In this document: positions 7,933 to 16,322 of the stretch, one piece after another | Position numbering within the stretch: the first letter of the stretch is position 1 | Layout of the letters: each line of letters starts with the position of its first letter | Assembly: GCA_035378955.1 (NCBI GenBank) | Contig: DAOSUS010000010.1 | Coordinates: forward strand, 36,781-69,040 | DNA length: 32,260 nt | Origin: Candidatus Hydrogenedens sp. | GTDB lineage: Bacteria; Hydrogenedentota; Hydrogenedentia; Hydrogenedentales; Hydrogenedentaceae | Reading direction: 5' to 3' | Notes under the pieces: generated by a model | Database searches by the model: none | Told to the model about the DNA's origin: nothing | What the model saw: only the letters and a program-made list of their open reading frames with translations | Translations under genes and position numbers: made by a program

Positions 7933-10055
7933 TGACGGAAATATCCAATGGAAATGAAAAAGTAGAGGAAAAAAATTCGGTTTCAGGAGAATTTCGCTGG
8001 TATGAAGGATTAGCAATTTGCCTTTCGATGATAGCTGTGCAGTTATGCAGCGAGGTGATTAACCAGTGGGGGTTGTATTTTTATTCTCCTTCCGGTGGAG
8101 TGGGTAGAACAGTCTATGTCTCTATTGGACTTGTTGGATACATATTCATCATTGGAACATTCTGGGATGCTTTTAGTAGCCCACTGGTAGGTGCCTTATC
8201 GGATAAAACTCCAACGAGACCGGGACGATGGCGGATTATCCCTATTTATGGTCGTAGAAGACCCTATATATTTTTGGGTTCGTTATTGATGGTTTTTACC
8301 ATGATTGGTTTTTGGTTTCCACCGACAGGGCATACTTCTCTTTTAAATTTTATTTACGGCACAATTTTATTATGTGCTCATTGGACATTATTTTCCGTTG
8401 CTGTTATACCTTTAAACGCTTTAGGACCTGAAATAGCCCGTTCTGAAACGGCTCGGGTTGCCTTAGGAACATGGACGGCCATCGGTATGATAATCGGATT
8501 GGCAATGGCCAATGCCCTGCCGGGGGTATTAATTTCAAAATTAGACCCGTCACGAATAGAAAGCCATTTGAGTATGGTTCTTGACAAAAGTAAGAATTCG
8601 GGTATGTCCCAAAAAGAGATTGAAAATTGGTTGCAGTCATGGGGATTAACAGGAGATAAATGGGAAGGTATTGTTAAAGGAGAACCAAACTCGACATTTA
8701 ACATTCAGGGTAGTTTGTTCGAGGCATTGCAGGAAAAAAGTATTACAAGAACTACCGAAGATATTTTCCATAAATTAGGTATTAAAGAATATCAGAAATT
8801 GCCCCGAAAGGCGTTTCGTGCTTTGCAAGTGTCTACGAATTTAAACGAACAGGATTTTTCAGAAAAGTTACGGAAGGAGGTTTATGAATACTTAAAAATA
8901 GGGAGTTCAAAATTTATTAATATTCAAAAAGAAAATTCAGGTAATAAGATATATCTTCACTCGAAACTTTTGGAAGGCATTGAAGAAAAAGACCTTGCAG
9001 GAGAAGAACTCAAAGATAAAGAGATTGCTTTACAGGGGGAAACTTTGTCGGTTATTTCTTCAGGACCTTTTTCAGAGGAAGAGATAAACGGCATTCGAGA
9101 AAAGGTCCTTTCCTCTGTATTGAAAAGACATCTTATGGTCTCTTTTTCTGGGGAAAATCAAAATGATGTGGTTATCTTTTCCAGAGCATTAACCCAAGTG
9201 CTTGCATTAGCAGGAATACAGAATTCTCTTTCAGGTACCTCTATTGTAGATGGGATTTGGGTTGCGGAAAGTTTTTCGCCCACAGGGTATCGTAGAGTTG
9301 CAACTGTATTTGCACTTATTTCATTTGTGTTGTTTTTATTGCCGGTAATTTTTATCCGTGAACGATATGATTCAGAAGCCATACAAAGCGAACCGTTACC
9401 CTGGGGACAGGGACTAAAAGATGCATTACGAAACAAACCGTTTATGATTTATGCATGGTCTTTTTTCCTATTTACAATTGGCTTTTTAGCGGTTCAACGC
9501 GTTTTGCCGTATTGGGCAGAGTTAGGGCTGGATGGAGATGAAAGCACGATTACTTTCTTATTAATACCGTTTATACTGGTAGCGATATTGTCCTATGCCG
9601 TGATACCTATTGTAGCAAGATATTTACACATGAAATGGCTTATGTTTATTGCATTAGGAATTATTGCTTCCGGGATGCCCTTTTTATATGTTATAGGTAA
9701 ATTAAATGTAGATTTTACGGTGCGAACGGTTATGGGAATGATTTTATTTGGCTATTGTGGTATAGGACAAGCCATAATCTATGTAATGATGATACCTATG
9801 TTGGGAGATATTATCGACTACGATGAAAAATTTTCAGGGGAGCGACGAGAGGCTGTTTATAATGGTCTGAGTGCGTTTATCTGGAAAGCCTCCATGGCGG
9901 GTTCTATCTGGTTGGCATCTCAATCCATGAGTTTGTGGGGCAATTCAATTGAACGATATACAGGTGTATTACTGGTAGGACCCTTTGCAGGGATTTTTGG
10001 ACTATTGGGGATGATATTGATTTCTTTATATCCGTCTCACTGGAGAGAGGAATAA
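7932..10055 (+). CDS. GPH/SUC-type MFS sugar transporter with large central periplasmic insert
   Basis: 707 aa, against roughly 450-500 for the family. The N-terminal half has five likely helices (about 25-45, 60-82, 112-130, 138-160, 178-200). The GPH signature is FWDAFSSPLVGALSDKTPTR followed by GRRRPYIFLG. Helix 6 (about 455-475) ends in RERYD before the cytosolic centre loop, and the second half is normal, including GDIIDYDE. Residues ~203-450 are an extra soluble segment between helices 5 and 6, which topology places in the periplasm. It is polar, helix-rich and not a family I recognise. The gene shares one base with glgC (TAATG), so both are probably co-translated; the substrate could be a glucoside or disaccharide linked to glycogen turnover. 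Confidence 0.85.
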   Translation: MTEISNGNEKVEEKNSVSGEFRWYEGLAICLSMIAVQLCSEVINQWGLYFYSPSGGVGRTVYVSIGLVGYIFIIGTFWDAFSSPLVGALSDKTPTRPGRWRIIPIYGRRRPYIFLGSLLMVFTMIGFWFPPTGHTSLLNFIYGTILLCAHWTLFSVAVIPLNALGPEIARSETARVALGTWTAIGMIIGLAMANALPGVLISKLDPSRIESHLSMVLDKSKNSGMSQKEIENWLQSWGLTGDKWEGIVKGEPNSTFNIQGSLFEALQEKSITRTTEDIFHKLGIKEYQKLPRKAFRALQVSTNLNEQDFSEKLRKEVYEYLKIGSSKFINIQKENSGNKIYLHSKLLEGIEEKDLAGEELKDKEIALQGETLSVISSGPFSEEEINGIREKVLSSVLKRHLMVSFSGENQNDVVIFSRALTQVLALAGIQNSLSGTSIVDGIWVAESFSPTGYRRVATVFALISFVLFLLPVIFIRERYDSEAIQSEPLPWGQGLKDALRNKPFMIYAWSFFLFTIGFLAVQRVLPYWAELGLDGDESTITFLLIPFILVAILSYAVIPIVARYLHMKWLMFIALGIIASGMPFLYVIGKLNVDFTVRTVMGMILFGYCGIGQAIIYVMMIPMLGDIIDYDEKFSGERREAVYNGLSAFIWKASMAGSIWLASQSMSLWGNSIERYTGVLLVGPFAGIFGLLGMILISLYPSHWREE

Positions 10056-10093
10056 CCATTGCCTTGTCCAACAAATCCGACAGATTAAACGCG

Positions 10094-11329
10094 TCAGACT
10101 GTTTTTCCCATCACCTTAGAGAAAACGCCCAGATATTTTCTTGCATTCTCTCTCCGTGTAAAATGAGCAAGGACATATTCCCTGCCCTTTTTACCAAAAA
10201 GTTTCCCCATTTCTGGGTCCTGAATCATTTTTATCAGGGCTTCCGTATAAGCATCAGCATTCTCTGGCTCTACGGCAATTCCTGCTCCACTCTGTTCTAA
10301 AAGTTCTCGGGCTTGTCCTTCTGCTCCTAAAAGGATAGGTCGTTCACAAGCCATAATCTCAAACATTTTTGAGGGAATATTATAAAGAAACACATTCCTC
10401 TTTTTTAACGAGACAAGACATATATCCGCTGAAGAATACCAATCGGGCATTTCTTGTTTTTTTACAGGAGGATAAAATCTCGTATTGGTTAACTTTTTTT
10501 GTTCCGCCAAAGAAATAAGATGTTCTCTATCGGCACCCGCACCTACAAAAACGAAAAGAACATCAGAATTGTCTTTCATATTTTCTGCAACCTGCAAAAT
10601 CGTTTCCAATCCTTGAGAAAGCCCCATGGTGCCAATGTATAAAACAACAATTTTTGAGGTATCCCACCCCTTTTCTTGTCGGATTTTTATGCCCCCGTTT
10701 GTCGGTTTGAAGAATTCTTCATTTATGCCGTTGGGAATGGTAAAAATTTTATCTTCTGGGAAACCCCGCCGTGCAATTTCACGGGACATAGCAGGGGCTA
10801 TTGTAACAATGGCTTTTGCCCGATTATAAAGAAAAGATTCCAGAGAAGAAAGTAAGAAAATGATGAAGCGATTTTTAATTACACCCAAATCAATAATTTG
10901 TGCAGGCCAGAGGTCTCGCACTTCAAATACAAAAGGTCGCCATTTAATCAGAGATACAATATACCCTGCCACACCGCATAATAACTGAGGTGAAGACGCT
11001 ACAACCACATCACACTTACCTGTAAAGAAAATGGCAACGAGAATGGAAGAAATCATGTATGTAACGAAAGCTATACTTCGTTTAACAACACCACGATTGG
11101 GTGTGGCATATAACCACCCGCGAAGGACACGAATCCCATCCCAATCTTCACGAGCAAGCCACTTTCCATGATATTCAGGGGGAACTATACCATCTGGATA
11201 ATTAGGAAAACCACACACGACGGTTACTTCATGACCTTCCTGAACCCAGTATTTTGCGTGTTCGTAGGTTCGAGAAGCTAATGCTCCCATTTCGGGAGGA
11301 AAAAATTGACTGAGGAAAAGTATTTTCAT
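10094..11329 (-). CDS. GT4-family glycosyltransferase (WbuB/WcaI-like)
   Basis: 411 aa from the ATG at 11329; a GTG at 11356 would add nine residues but lacks a good ribosome binding site. The N-terminus MKILFLSQFFPPEMGALA is typical of WbuB-like GT4 enzymes that build cell-surface polysaccharide from nucleotide sugars at the cytosolic membrane face. The GT-B C-terminal domain shows VLYIGTMGLSQGLETIL and then KMFEIMACERPILLGAEG. In the latter, the Glu of the E-x7-E motif (EIMACERP...) is only partly conserved, as expected for this subgroup. A hydrophobic patch near residues 85-105 suggests membrane association. It converges with the transporter gene (38 bp between stop codons). Donor and acceptor are unknown. 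Confidence 0.87.
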   Translation of the reverse strand: MKILFLSQFFPPEMGALASRTYEHAKYWVQEGHEVTVVCGFPNYPDGIVPPEYHGKWLAREDWDGIRVLRGWLYATPNRGVVKRSIAFVTYMISSILVAIFFTGKCDVVVASSPQLLCGVAGYIVSLIKWRPFVFEVRDLWPAQIIDLGVIKNRFIIFLLSSLESFLYNRAKAIVTIAPAMSREIARRGFPEDKIFTIPNGINEEFFKPTNGGIKIRQEKGWDTSKIVVLYIGTMGLSQGLETILQVAENMKDNSDVLFVFVGAGADREHLISLAEQKKLTNTRFYPPVKKQEMPDWYSSADICLVSLKKRNVFLYNIPSKMFEIMACERPILLGAEGQARELLEQSGAGIAVEPENADAYTEALIKMIQDPEMGKLFGKKGREYVLAHFTRRENARKYLGVFSKVMGKTV

Positions 11330-11528
11330 ATCAAAACAATCTTTTTTCTTTCTCACTTTTGAGGCTTATTCTAAAAATTTGTTTTTCGTTATTTCAAATA
11401 ATGATTGCTAATGCCCTTTGGCTCTATCTTTACGCTATTTATAATGTAAAAGGACAAATTTGTATATCTTTCAATTCAAAAAGGCGTTTTATTTTTGATA
11501 TTATATTACCCAAGAAGGAGGATTAGCC

Positions 11529-11768
11529 ATGCCTTTATTCGAATATGAATGCAAAAATTGTAAAAAGACTTTTGAAATGCTGGTTAAAAATGCAGATGAA
11601 CAAATTGCCTGTCCCGAATGTGGTTCTAAAAAAGTTGAGAAGATGTTAAGTCATTTCGCTCCTGTAGGTTCGAGTTCTAATAAACGAATAAATATGGGTT
11701 GTGTTGAGGACACAGGTCCTCAATGTTCCTTAAAAGAGTCTGGCGGTTGTTGTGGCTGTGGAATGTAA
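11529..11768 (+). CDS. FmdB-type zinc ribbon regulatory protein
   Basis: 79 aa. Residues 1-45 are the FmdB/CxxC ribbon: MPLFEYECKNCKKTFE with Cys8 and Cys11, then CPECGSKK with the second CxxC pair. The C-terminus is rich in Cys and Gly (GGCCGCGM), which may bind another metal or simply be disordered. A strong AAGGAGGA site precedes the ATG. Proteins of this kind are called FmdB-like regulators, but a direct role is poorly known. The stop codon is immediately followed by the rhaA stop on the opposite strand, with no base between. Confidence 0.88.
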   Translation: MPLFEYECKNCKKTFEMLVKNADEQIACPECGSKKVEKMLSHFAPVGSSSNKRINMGCVEDTGPQCSLKESGGCCGCGM

Positions 11769-13055
11769 TTAATTGTTGCGTTTTGCCAGAACAGTTTGTT
11801 CATAATTTTTAACTTCGTGCAGCCAGTTGATACCCAGAGGGACATCTTTTTTAAGGCAATAATAGTCCCATACAGAAGACCAGGGTAAGTTCTTTATTTC
11901 TTCCAGCAGAGCCAATCGGCTTGTGTAATCGCCCTGATTTTCAAGTTCTTTTAGGAGGGTTACGGGTTCCAACAAGGACTTCAATAATGCCCGCAATACG
12001 GCTCGTGTCCCCGTTACCCATGCTGAAATGCGGTTAATACTGGCATCAAAGAAATCCAGTCCAATATGAACACGGGCAAATAAATTATTCCTTGCAATTT
12101 CGTCCATGAGTGCAGAAACATCATCATTTACAATCACTACATGGTCACTGTCCCAACGCACACCTCGGCTAATATGCAATAGCACTTCGGGAATATAAAG
12201 CAAAACAGAGGATAATTTGTCTGCAACTAATTCTGTTGGATGAAAATGCCCCATATCAAGGCAAAGGATTTTTTGCTTCTGGACAGCATACCCTAAATAA
12301 AATTCATGGGAGCCGACAACATAACATTCAGACCCTATCCCGAATAATTTACTTTCAATGGAGTCTTTGTTCCATGGCTCATCTATGGGCTTTTCAAAGA
12401 TTTTGTCCAGTGATTCTTTCAGTCGTTGACGAGGACCCAGCCTATCCACGGGCAGGTCTTTATAACCATCGGGAATCCAGATATTGGTAACACAAGTTTT
12501 CCCAAGTGTTTTCCCAAAATAGGCACCGATTTCACGACAAATTATACAGTGCCGTATCCAGAATTCACGGATGGCTTTGTCGCTATGAGCTAAGGTAAAT
12601 CCCGAATCGGCTAAAGGATGAGCGAAACAGGTAGGATTAAAATCTACACCCAGTCCGTTTTCCTTTGCCCAGTCTGCCCATCGCGAAAAATATTCCGATG
12701 TTAGTTCATCGCGTTCCACTTTTTTCCCCTGTGTCTCCGCATAAATTGCATGTAAATTTATACGATGTTTGCCGGGAATTAAAGATAGGGCTTTTTCTAT
12801 ATCCTGTCGTAATTCGTCTGCATTCCGTGCTTTACCGGGATAATTTCCTGTTGCCTGTATTCCACCACTGGAAGAGGCTTCCGAATGCTCAAAGCCACCC
12901 ACATCATCTCCCTGCCAGCAATGTAAGGAGACAGGGATGTTCTCTAAAGATTTCAGGATAGTTTCTGTATCTACATGGAAAGTAGCATAGATTTCTCGGG
13001 CGATTTCATACGATTTTTCTATCTGATTTGAGCGATATGTTGGAATATTTGACAT
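11769..13055 (-). CDS. rhaA: L-rhamnose isomerase
   Basis: 428 aa, compared with 419 in E. coli. It converts L-rhamnose to L-rhamnulose, using two divalent metals in a TIM barrel. Characteristic segments are SLHCWQGDDVGGFE, GGIQATGNYPGKARN, GVDFNPTCFAHP, the metal-binding GSECYVVGSHEFYLGYA, CLDMGHFHPTE, RWDSDHVV and GLDFFDASINRI. All residues expected for metal binding appear present. The ATG at 13055 gives an N-terminus similar to the family. No rhaB, rhaD or rhamnose transporter is adjacent, so the gene is isolated from its usual pathway here. It is divergent from the secretion operon. Confidence 0.96.
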   Translation of the reverse strand: MSNIPTYRSNQIEKSYEIAREIYATFHVDTETILKSLENIPVSLHCWQGDDVGGFEHSEASSSGGIQATGNYPGKARNADELRQDIEKALSLIPGKHRINLHAIYAETQGKKVERDELTSEYFSRWADWAKENGLGVDFNPTCFAHPLADSGFTLAHSDKAIREFWIRHCIICREIGAYFGKTLGKTCVTNIWIPDGYKDLPVDRLGPRQRLKESLDKIFEKPIDEPWNKDSIESKLFGIGSECYVVGSHEFYLGYAVQKQKILCLDMGHFHPTELVADKLSSVLLYIPEVLLHISRGVRWDSDHVVIVNDDVSALMDEIARNNLFARVHIGLDFFDASINRISAWVTGTRAVLRALLKSLLEPVTLLKELENQGDYTSRLALLEEIKNLPWSSVWDYYCLKKDVPLGINWLHEVKNYEQTVLAKRNN

Positions 13056-13196
13056 AAAACTTAACCTTATCTTTGGATTAATAATTAGTTGTTTTTCGAG
13101 AAGAACAAAATGTCGTATATTTTATAATTCTACTTTATTTATGAATTCAACTGCGAAAAGGGTTTGTCTGTCGTAAAATATAGATAGAAATTTCGT

Positions 13197-13202
13197 TATA
13201 AT
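13197..13202 (+). promoter_or_regulatory. Candidate -10 element of the secretion operon
   Basis: A perfect TATAAT lies 50 bp upstream of the gspG ATG, inside the sequence TTTCGTTATAATA. The same 13 nt occur upstream of the lipoprotein gene on the minus strand (26583-26588). The -35 at 17 bp (TAAAAT) is weak. Confidence 0.45.
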
Positions 13203-13251
13203 ATAGTAATGGATTTATAAAATAACAATATTACAGAAGGAATTTTATACA

Positions 13252-13653
13252 ATGGCTCACAATTCAGGTTTCACACTCATTGAACTTATCCTGGTAACTA
13301 TTATTATTGGTATTCTTGCAGGTATGGTTGTAATGAATTATGGGGGCAGGGTGCGAGAAACACAAATCCGTGCAGCCAAGGGAGATATAGCAACCTACAG
13401 TAATGCAGTGGACTTGTATGCGTTAGACCATAACGATAAATACCCTGCAAGTTTAGAAGATTTGGTCAGTGGTGAGCGTCGTTATGTCCGTGAAATTCGT
13501 CCCGACCCATGGGGAAATCCATATATTTATAAGCCAGCCACGGACCCATTAAAAGCCGATTATCAAATTTTTTCAGCGGGACCCGATGGTGTCCCCGGAA
13601 ATGAAGATGATGTAACATCTTCATCGAAAACAGAACTTACATCCAAAAAATGA
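13252..13653 (+). CDS. gspG: Type II secretion major pseudopilin GspG
   Basis: 133 aa. The short prepilin leader MAHNSG is followed by FTLIELILVTIIIGILAGMV: cleavage after Gly6, Phe at +1 and Glu at +5. The globular part has the GspG signature RPDPWGNPYIY, then IFSAGPDGVPGNEDDV, whose acidic loop binds calcium in known GspG proteins. An AGAAGG site lies about 11 nt upstream of the ATG. It is the first gene of a nine-gene operon and should be the main subunit of the periplasmic pseudopilus. Confidence 0.95.
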   Translation: MAHNSGFTLIELILVTIIIGILAGMVVMNYGGRVRETQIRAAKGDIATYSNAVDLYALDHNDKYPASLEDLVSGERRYVREIRPDPWGNPYIYKPATDPLKADYQIFSAGPDGVPGNEDDVTSSSKTELTSKK

Positions 13654-13670
13654 ATTAAGATACAAACAGG

Positions 13671-14192
13671 GTGCGCATTATTTATTGTAAAAAAAAAGCA
13701 AAATATGGATTTACTCTTCTTGAGTTAGTTGTCGTTGTAGCATTTATTTCCATACTTACAGGTATGGTTATTCCGATATATAATCGCACCATGTATTCAC
13801 TCCGTATAAGAAATACCACACAAGATATAACCTCATTAATTCGATTTGCTCAGGAAAAAGCAGTAGCCGAATCACGAGAATTTCGGGTGCTTATTAATGA
13901 TGAGAACGGAAAATTTTCCTTGTTTCGTTTGAAAAGCCAATCTCGGGATGGAGAAAAAGAATTTGAGCCGGTAGGAACCGGTGATGGGGGTGGAGTTATT
14001 GCCCTACCAGAAACAATAAAAATTTCGCGTATAACAGCCGGTAAAGACCGAAAGACAGGCATGCATTATATTTCTTGCTATCCCAATGGTGCTTCTGATA
14101 TGGGACAGATTGAATTAGAACCTCAGGGTAGAGGTCGCCAGCGTATTCTTATTAAATGGACAGGAGCGTTAGGGAGGTTTGAAATAAAATGA
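13671..14192 (+). CDS. gspH: Type II secretion minor pseudopilin GspH-like
   Basis: 173 aa from a GTG start. A basic leader ending KKKAKYG precedes FTLLELVVVVAFISILTGMV, a standard class III signal with Glu at +5. The segment RNTTQDITSLIRFAQEKAVAESREFRVLI is typical of GspH/FimT: a helix followed by beta strands with one Gln/Arg-rich face. The C-terminus predicts beta strands. Its stop overlaps the next gene by four bases (ATGA). A weak GGG site precedes the GTG, so translation may depend on gspG. Confidence 0.85.
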   Translation: MRIIYCKKKAKYGFTLLELVVVVAFISILTGMVIPIYNRTMYSLRIRNTTQDITSLIRFAQEKAVAESREFRVLINDENGKFSLFRLKSQSRDGEKEFEPVGTGDGGGVIALPETIKISRITAGKDRKTGMHYISCYPNGASDMGQIELEPQGRGRQRILIKWTGALGRFEIK

Positions 14193-14656
14193 GACGGGAC
14201 ATACGAAAAATAGGTTATATTTTATTTGAGGCGATATTCTCTATGGCCATATTAAGTATTGCAGGGCTAACTTTCCAATCTGCCTTACAACAAGCCATAT
14301 TAACTCGTGGACAAGCCAATGACTATACAACCGCTAAATTCCTGTTAGAAAAAATTAACGCAGATATCGAACTACAACCGCAACATGTGGAAGGTGAAAA
14401 ATCAGGGACTTTTGAAGAACCTTATAACCGCTTTTCGTATCAATACAAAATTTCCAAAGTGTCAATACCCAAACCTGAATTGCCGGCAGAATTACCCCCT
14501 CAACTCCGTGAGAATTTAGAGAAAATGTTTCGTGATTATATTACCAAAGTAGACATCTGGATACGATGGCAAAGGGCTGGAATGAAATTTGAAGTCCATG
14601 CCCAGAATTTCTTTCAACCCGAGAAGTTATGGATACCCGAAGAATCTCAACAATAA
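14189..14656 (+). CDS. gspI: Type II secretion minor pseudopilin GspI-like
   Basis: 155 aa. The leader ends KIG and the helix begins YILFEAIFSMAILSIAGLTF, with Glu at +5 after a Tyr at +1. Leader, size and position between H and J fit GspI, which forms the pseudopilus tip with J and K. The globular part is short and Pro/Glu-rich (residues ~85-115). It overlaps gspH by 4 nt and gspJ by 28 nt. Confidence 0.8.
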   Translation: MRRDIRKIGYILFEAIFSMAILSIAGLTFQSALQQAILTRGQANDYTTAKFLLEKINADIELQPQHVEGEKSGTFEEPYNRFSYQYKISKVSIPKPELPAELPPQLRENLEKMFRDYITKVDIWIRWQRAGMKFEVHAQNFFQPEKLWIPEESQQ

Positions 14657-15393
14657 CGAACCGATTTTTACCTTGTTCCCGACAGGAAGGGTTCACATTA
14701 ATGGAACTTCTTGTCGCTACGACATTATTGAGTATCGTTCTTTCTTCCGTTTATGTTCTTTTTCATTCATCAATCCAAACATGGAAACGATTGGAATCAG
14801 GTGTCAATCCTCCACAAGATGCTCGTCTTGTAATGAATCTGATAGGCAGGGATATAAACAATCTTATAGCCTCTGCTGGGCATTTGTTTGAGGGAGACGA
14901 CCAGCAGATGACCTTATTTGTTATTACTGAGCCGTTCCATAAGGACACAGGAGAAGGGGGACATCTTATGCGAATTGAGTATAAATACAATCGAGCTCAG
15001 AAGAAATTGGAACGAGAGGAAGCATTGGTAGAAACGGCTTTGCCTAAGGTGCCGCCTGCAAACCGAGAACTTGATCGTTCGCGGGTTAAGATAACGAAAA
15101 AAAAGAAAGTAACCCTTGCGGAAAATGTTCGGGAATTTGAAATCACTTATATTTGGATACCTTACGATGATAAAAGGAACTGGAAGGAACCTCCAAGTCC
15201 TGTGGAGCCTGTGCGTGTCCAAAAACATAAACTTTGTTGGTGGTTACCTCAGGGAATAGAGATTAAAATGGCTTTATATGACCCCGACCAACCGGAAGGG
15301 AAAACAGAGTTTAAGGAAGTTTTCCCTGTTCGTGCCCCTTCTGCCCATTTAACAGAAGAACAACTTCAGAAATTGCTAAAGGATGAGTTATGA
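14629..15393 (+). CDS. gspJ: Type II secretion minor pseudopilin GspJ-like
   Basis: 254 aa. A 21-residue leader ends CSRQEG and the helix starts FTLMELLVATTLLSIVLSSV, with Glu at +5. The region WKRLESGVNPPQDARLVMNLIGRDI is the usual GspJ segment after the N-terminal helix. The body is larger than the pseudopilin core and mostly beta by eye. It begins inside gspI (28-nt overlap) and overlaps gspK by four bases (ATGA). Confidence 0.85.
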   Translation: MDTRRISTITNRFLPCSRQEGFTLMELLVATTLLSIVLSSVYVLFHSSIQTWKRLESGVNPPQDARLVMNLIGRDINNLIASAGHLFEGDDQQMTLFVITEPFHKDTGEGGHLMRIEYKYNRAQKKLEREEALVETALPKVPPANRELDRSRVKITKKKKVTLAENVREFEITYIWIPYDDKRNWKEPPSPVEPVRVQKHKLCWWLPQGIEIKMALYDPDQPEGKTEFKEVFPVRAPSAHLTEEQLQKLLKDEL

Positions 15394-16322
15394 AAAAAGG
15401 CTTCATACTTGTCTCGGTTCTCTGGATGATTGCTCTGCTGAGTTTTGTTATTTTGGGTTTTGGTAGGCGGGTTATGTTAGACCGCCGTGCTTCTGCATAT
15501 AGTTTGGATGTAAGCGAGGCACGATTGCTGGCACATGCTGCAGTTCAACGGGGTATCCTGGAATTGCGAAATAAGGCCATCATAGATGTAGCGAATCCGG
15601 AGGATTCTGGAGGAACCCACTTAGGTCAACCCTGGGCACAGCCTAAAAGTTTAATTAAAGACCTTAAAATGTTAGACTGGAATGAGGATAGAAGTGAAGA
15701 TGATGTATTTTTTGTAATTACCGACGAGGAGAGTAAAATCAATTTGAATTCAACGCCGAAAGAAATACTGGAAGAGGTTCAGGGGATAAATCGAGGTATT
15801 ATCCGCCAAATTATGAAACGCAGAACAGAAGCCGTGCATCAAGACGAAGGAATTTCTCCCTTTCAGGTAGAGGAAGAATTACGCTATTTACGAGGGGTGA
15901 AGGATGAAGATTGGTTCGGCACAGACCGAACCCCTGCTTTAAAAGATATGTTTACGGTGCACGGATATGGAAAAATTAATATAAATACGGCGTCTGAAAA
16001 GGTATTAAAATGTATTCCGAAATTGGGAGACCGTGCTATTGGTATTATTATGAAATATCGAGCAGGAGCCGATGGACAAATCGGAACGAGTGATGATAAA
16101 GGTTTTGGTAATATTCAGGAATTAATTGATAAAACAGGTCTTTCTGGGGACCCTGTGGAGGCTATTAAGCAATATTGCATGTTTTATTCCACATGCTATA
16201 AGATTAAAGGATATGCTACTTTACGAAATGGTAAAATAAGGGTGGCTTGCACAGCAGTTGTATATATTGACAGCACAAATGCAAACCTAATCCGTTGGCA
16301 GGAGGAAACTTTTGGAAACTAA
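15390..16322 (+). CDS. gspK: Type II secretion minor pseudopilin GspK
   Basis: 310 aa. The leader MKKG is followed by FILVSVLWMIALLSFVILGF; position +5 is not Glu, as is usual for GspK, the pseudopilus cap. Family features include LLAHAAVQRGILEL, FFVITDEESKINLNS, KININTASEKVLKCIP (helix-hairpin-helix-like) and a late segment KIKGYATLRNGKIRVACTAVV. The loop GADGQIGTSDDKGF resembles the calcium-type acidic loop in the GspG of this operon. It overlaps the GspL-like gene by 11 nt. Confidence 0.9.
   Translation: MKKGFILVSVLWMIALLSFVILGFGRRVMLDRRASAYSLDVSEARLLAHAAVQRGILELRNKAIIDVANPEDSGGTHLGQPWAQPKSLIKDLKMLDWNEDRSEDDVFFVITDEESKINLNSTPKEILEEVQGINRGIIRQIMKRRTEAVHQDEGISPFQVEEELRYLRGVKDEDWFGTDRTPALKDMFTVHGYGKININTASEKVLKCIPKLGDRAIGIIMKYRAGADGQIGTSDDKGFGNIQELIDKTGLSGDPVEAIKQYCMFYSTCYKIKGYATLRNGKIRVACTAVVYIDSTNANLIRWQEETFGN

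Noticed and set aside
7378..8016. 212-codon minus-strand open frame across the glgC-transporter junction
   Set aside because: Antisense to two well-supported genes; no domain or ribosome binding site.
10056..10093. Possible terminator between the convergent transporter and GT4 genes
   Set aside because: Only short, imperfect complementarity was found near the T-run; not strong enough to call.
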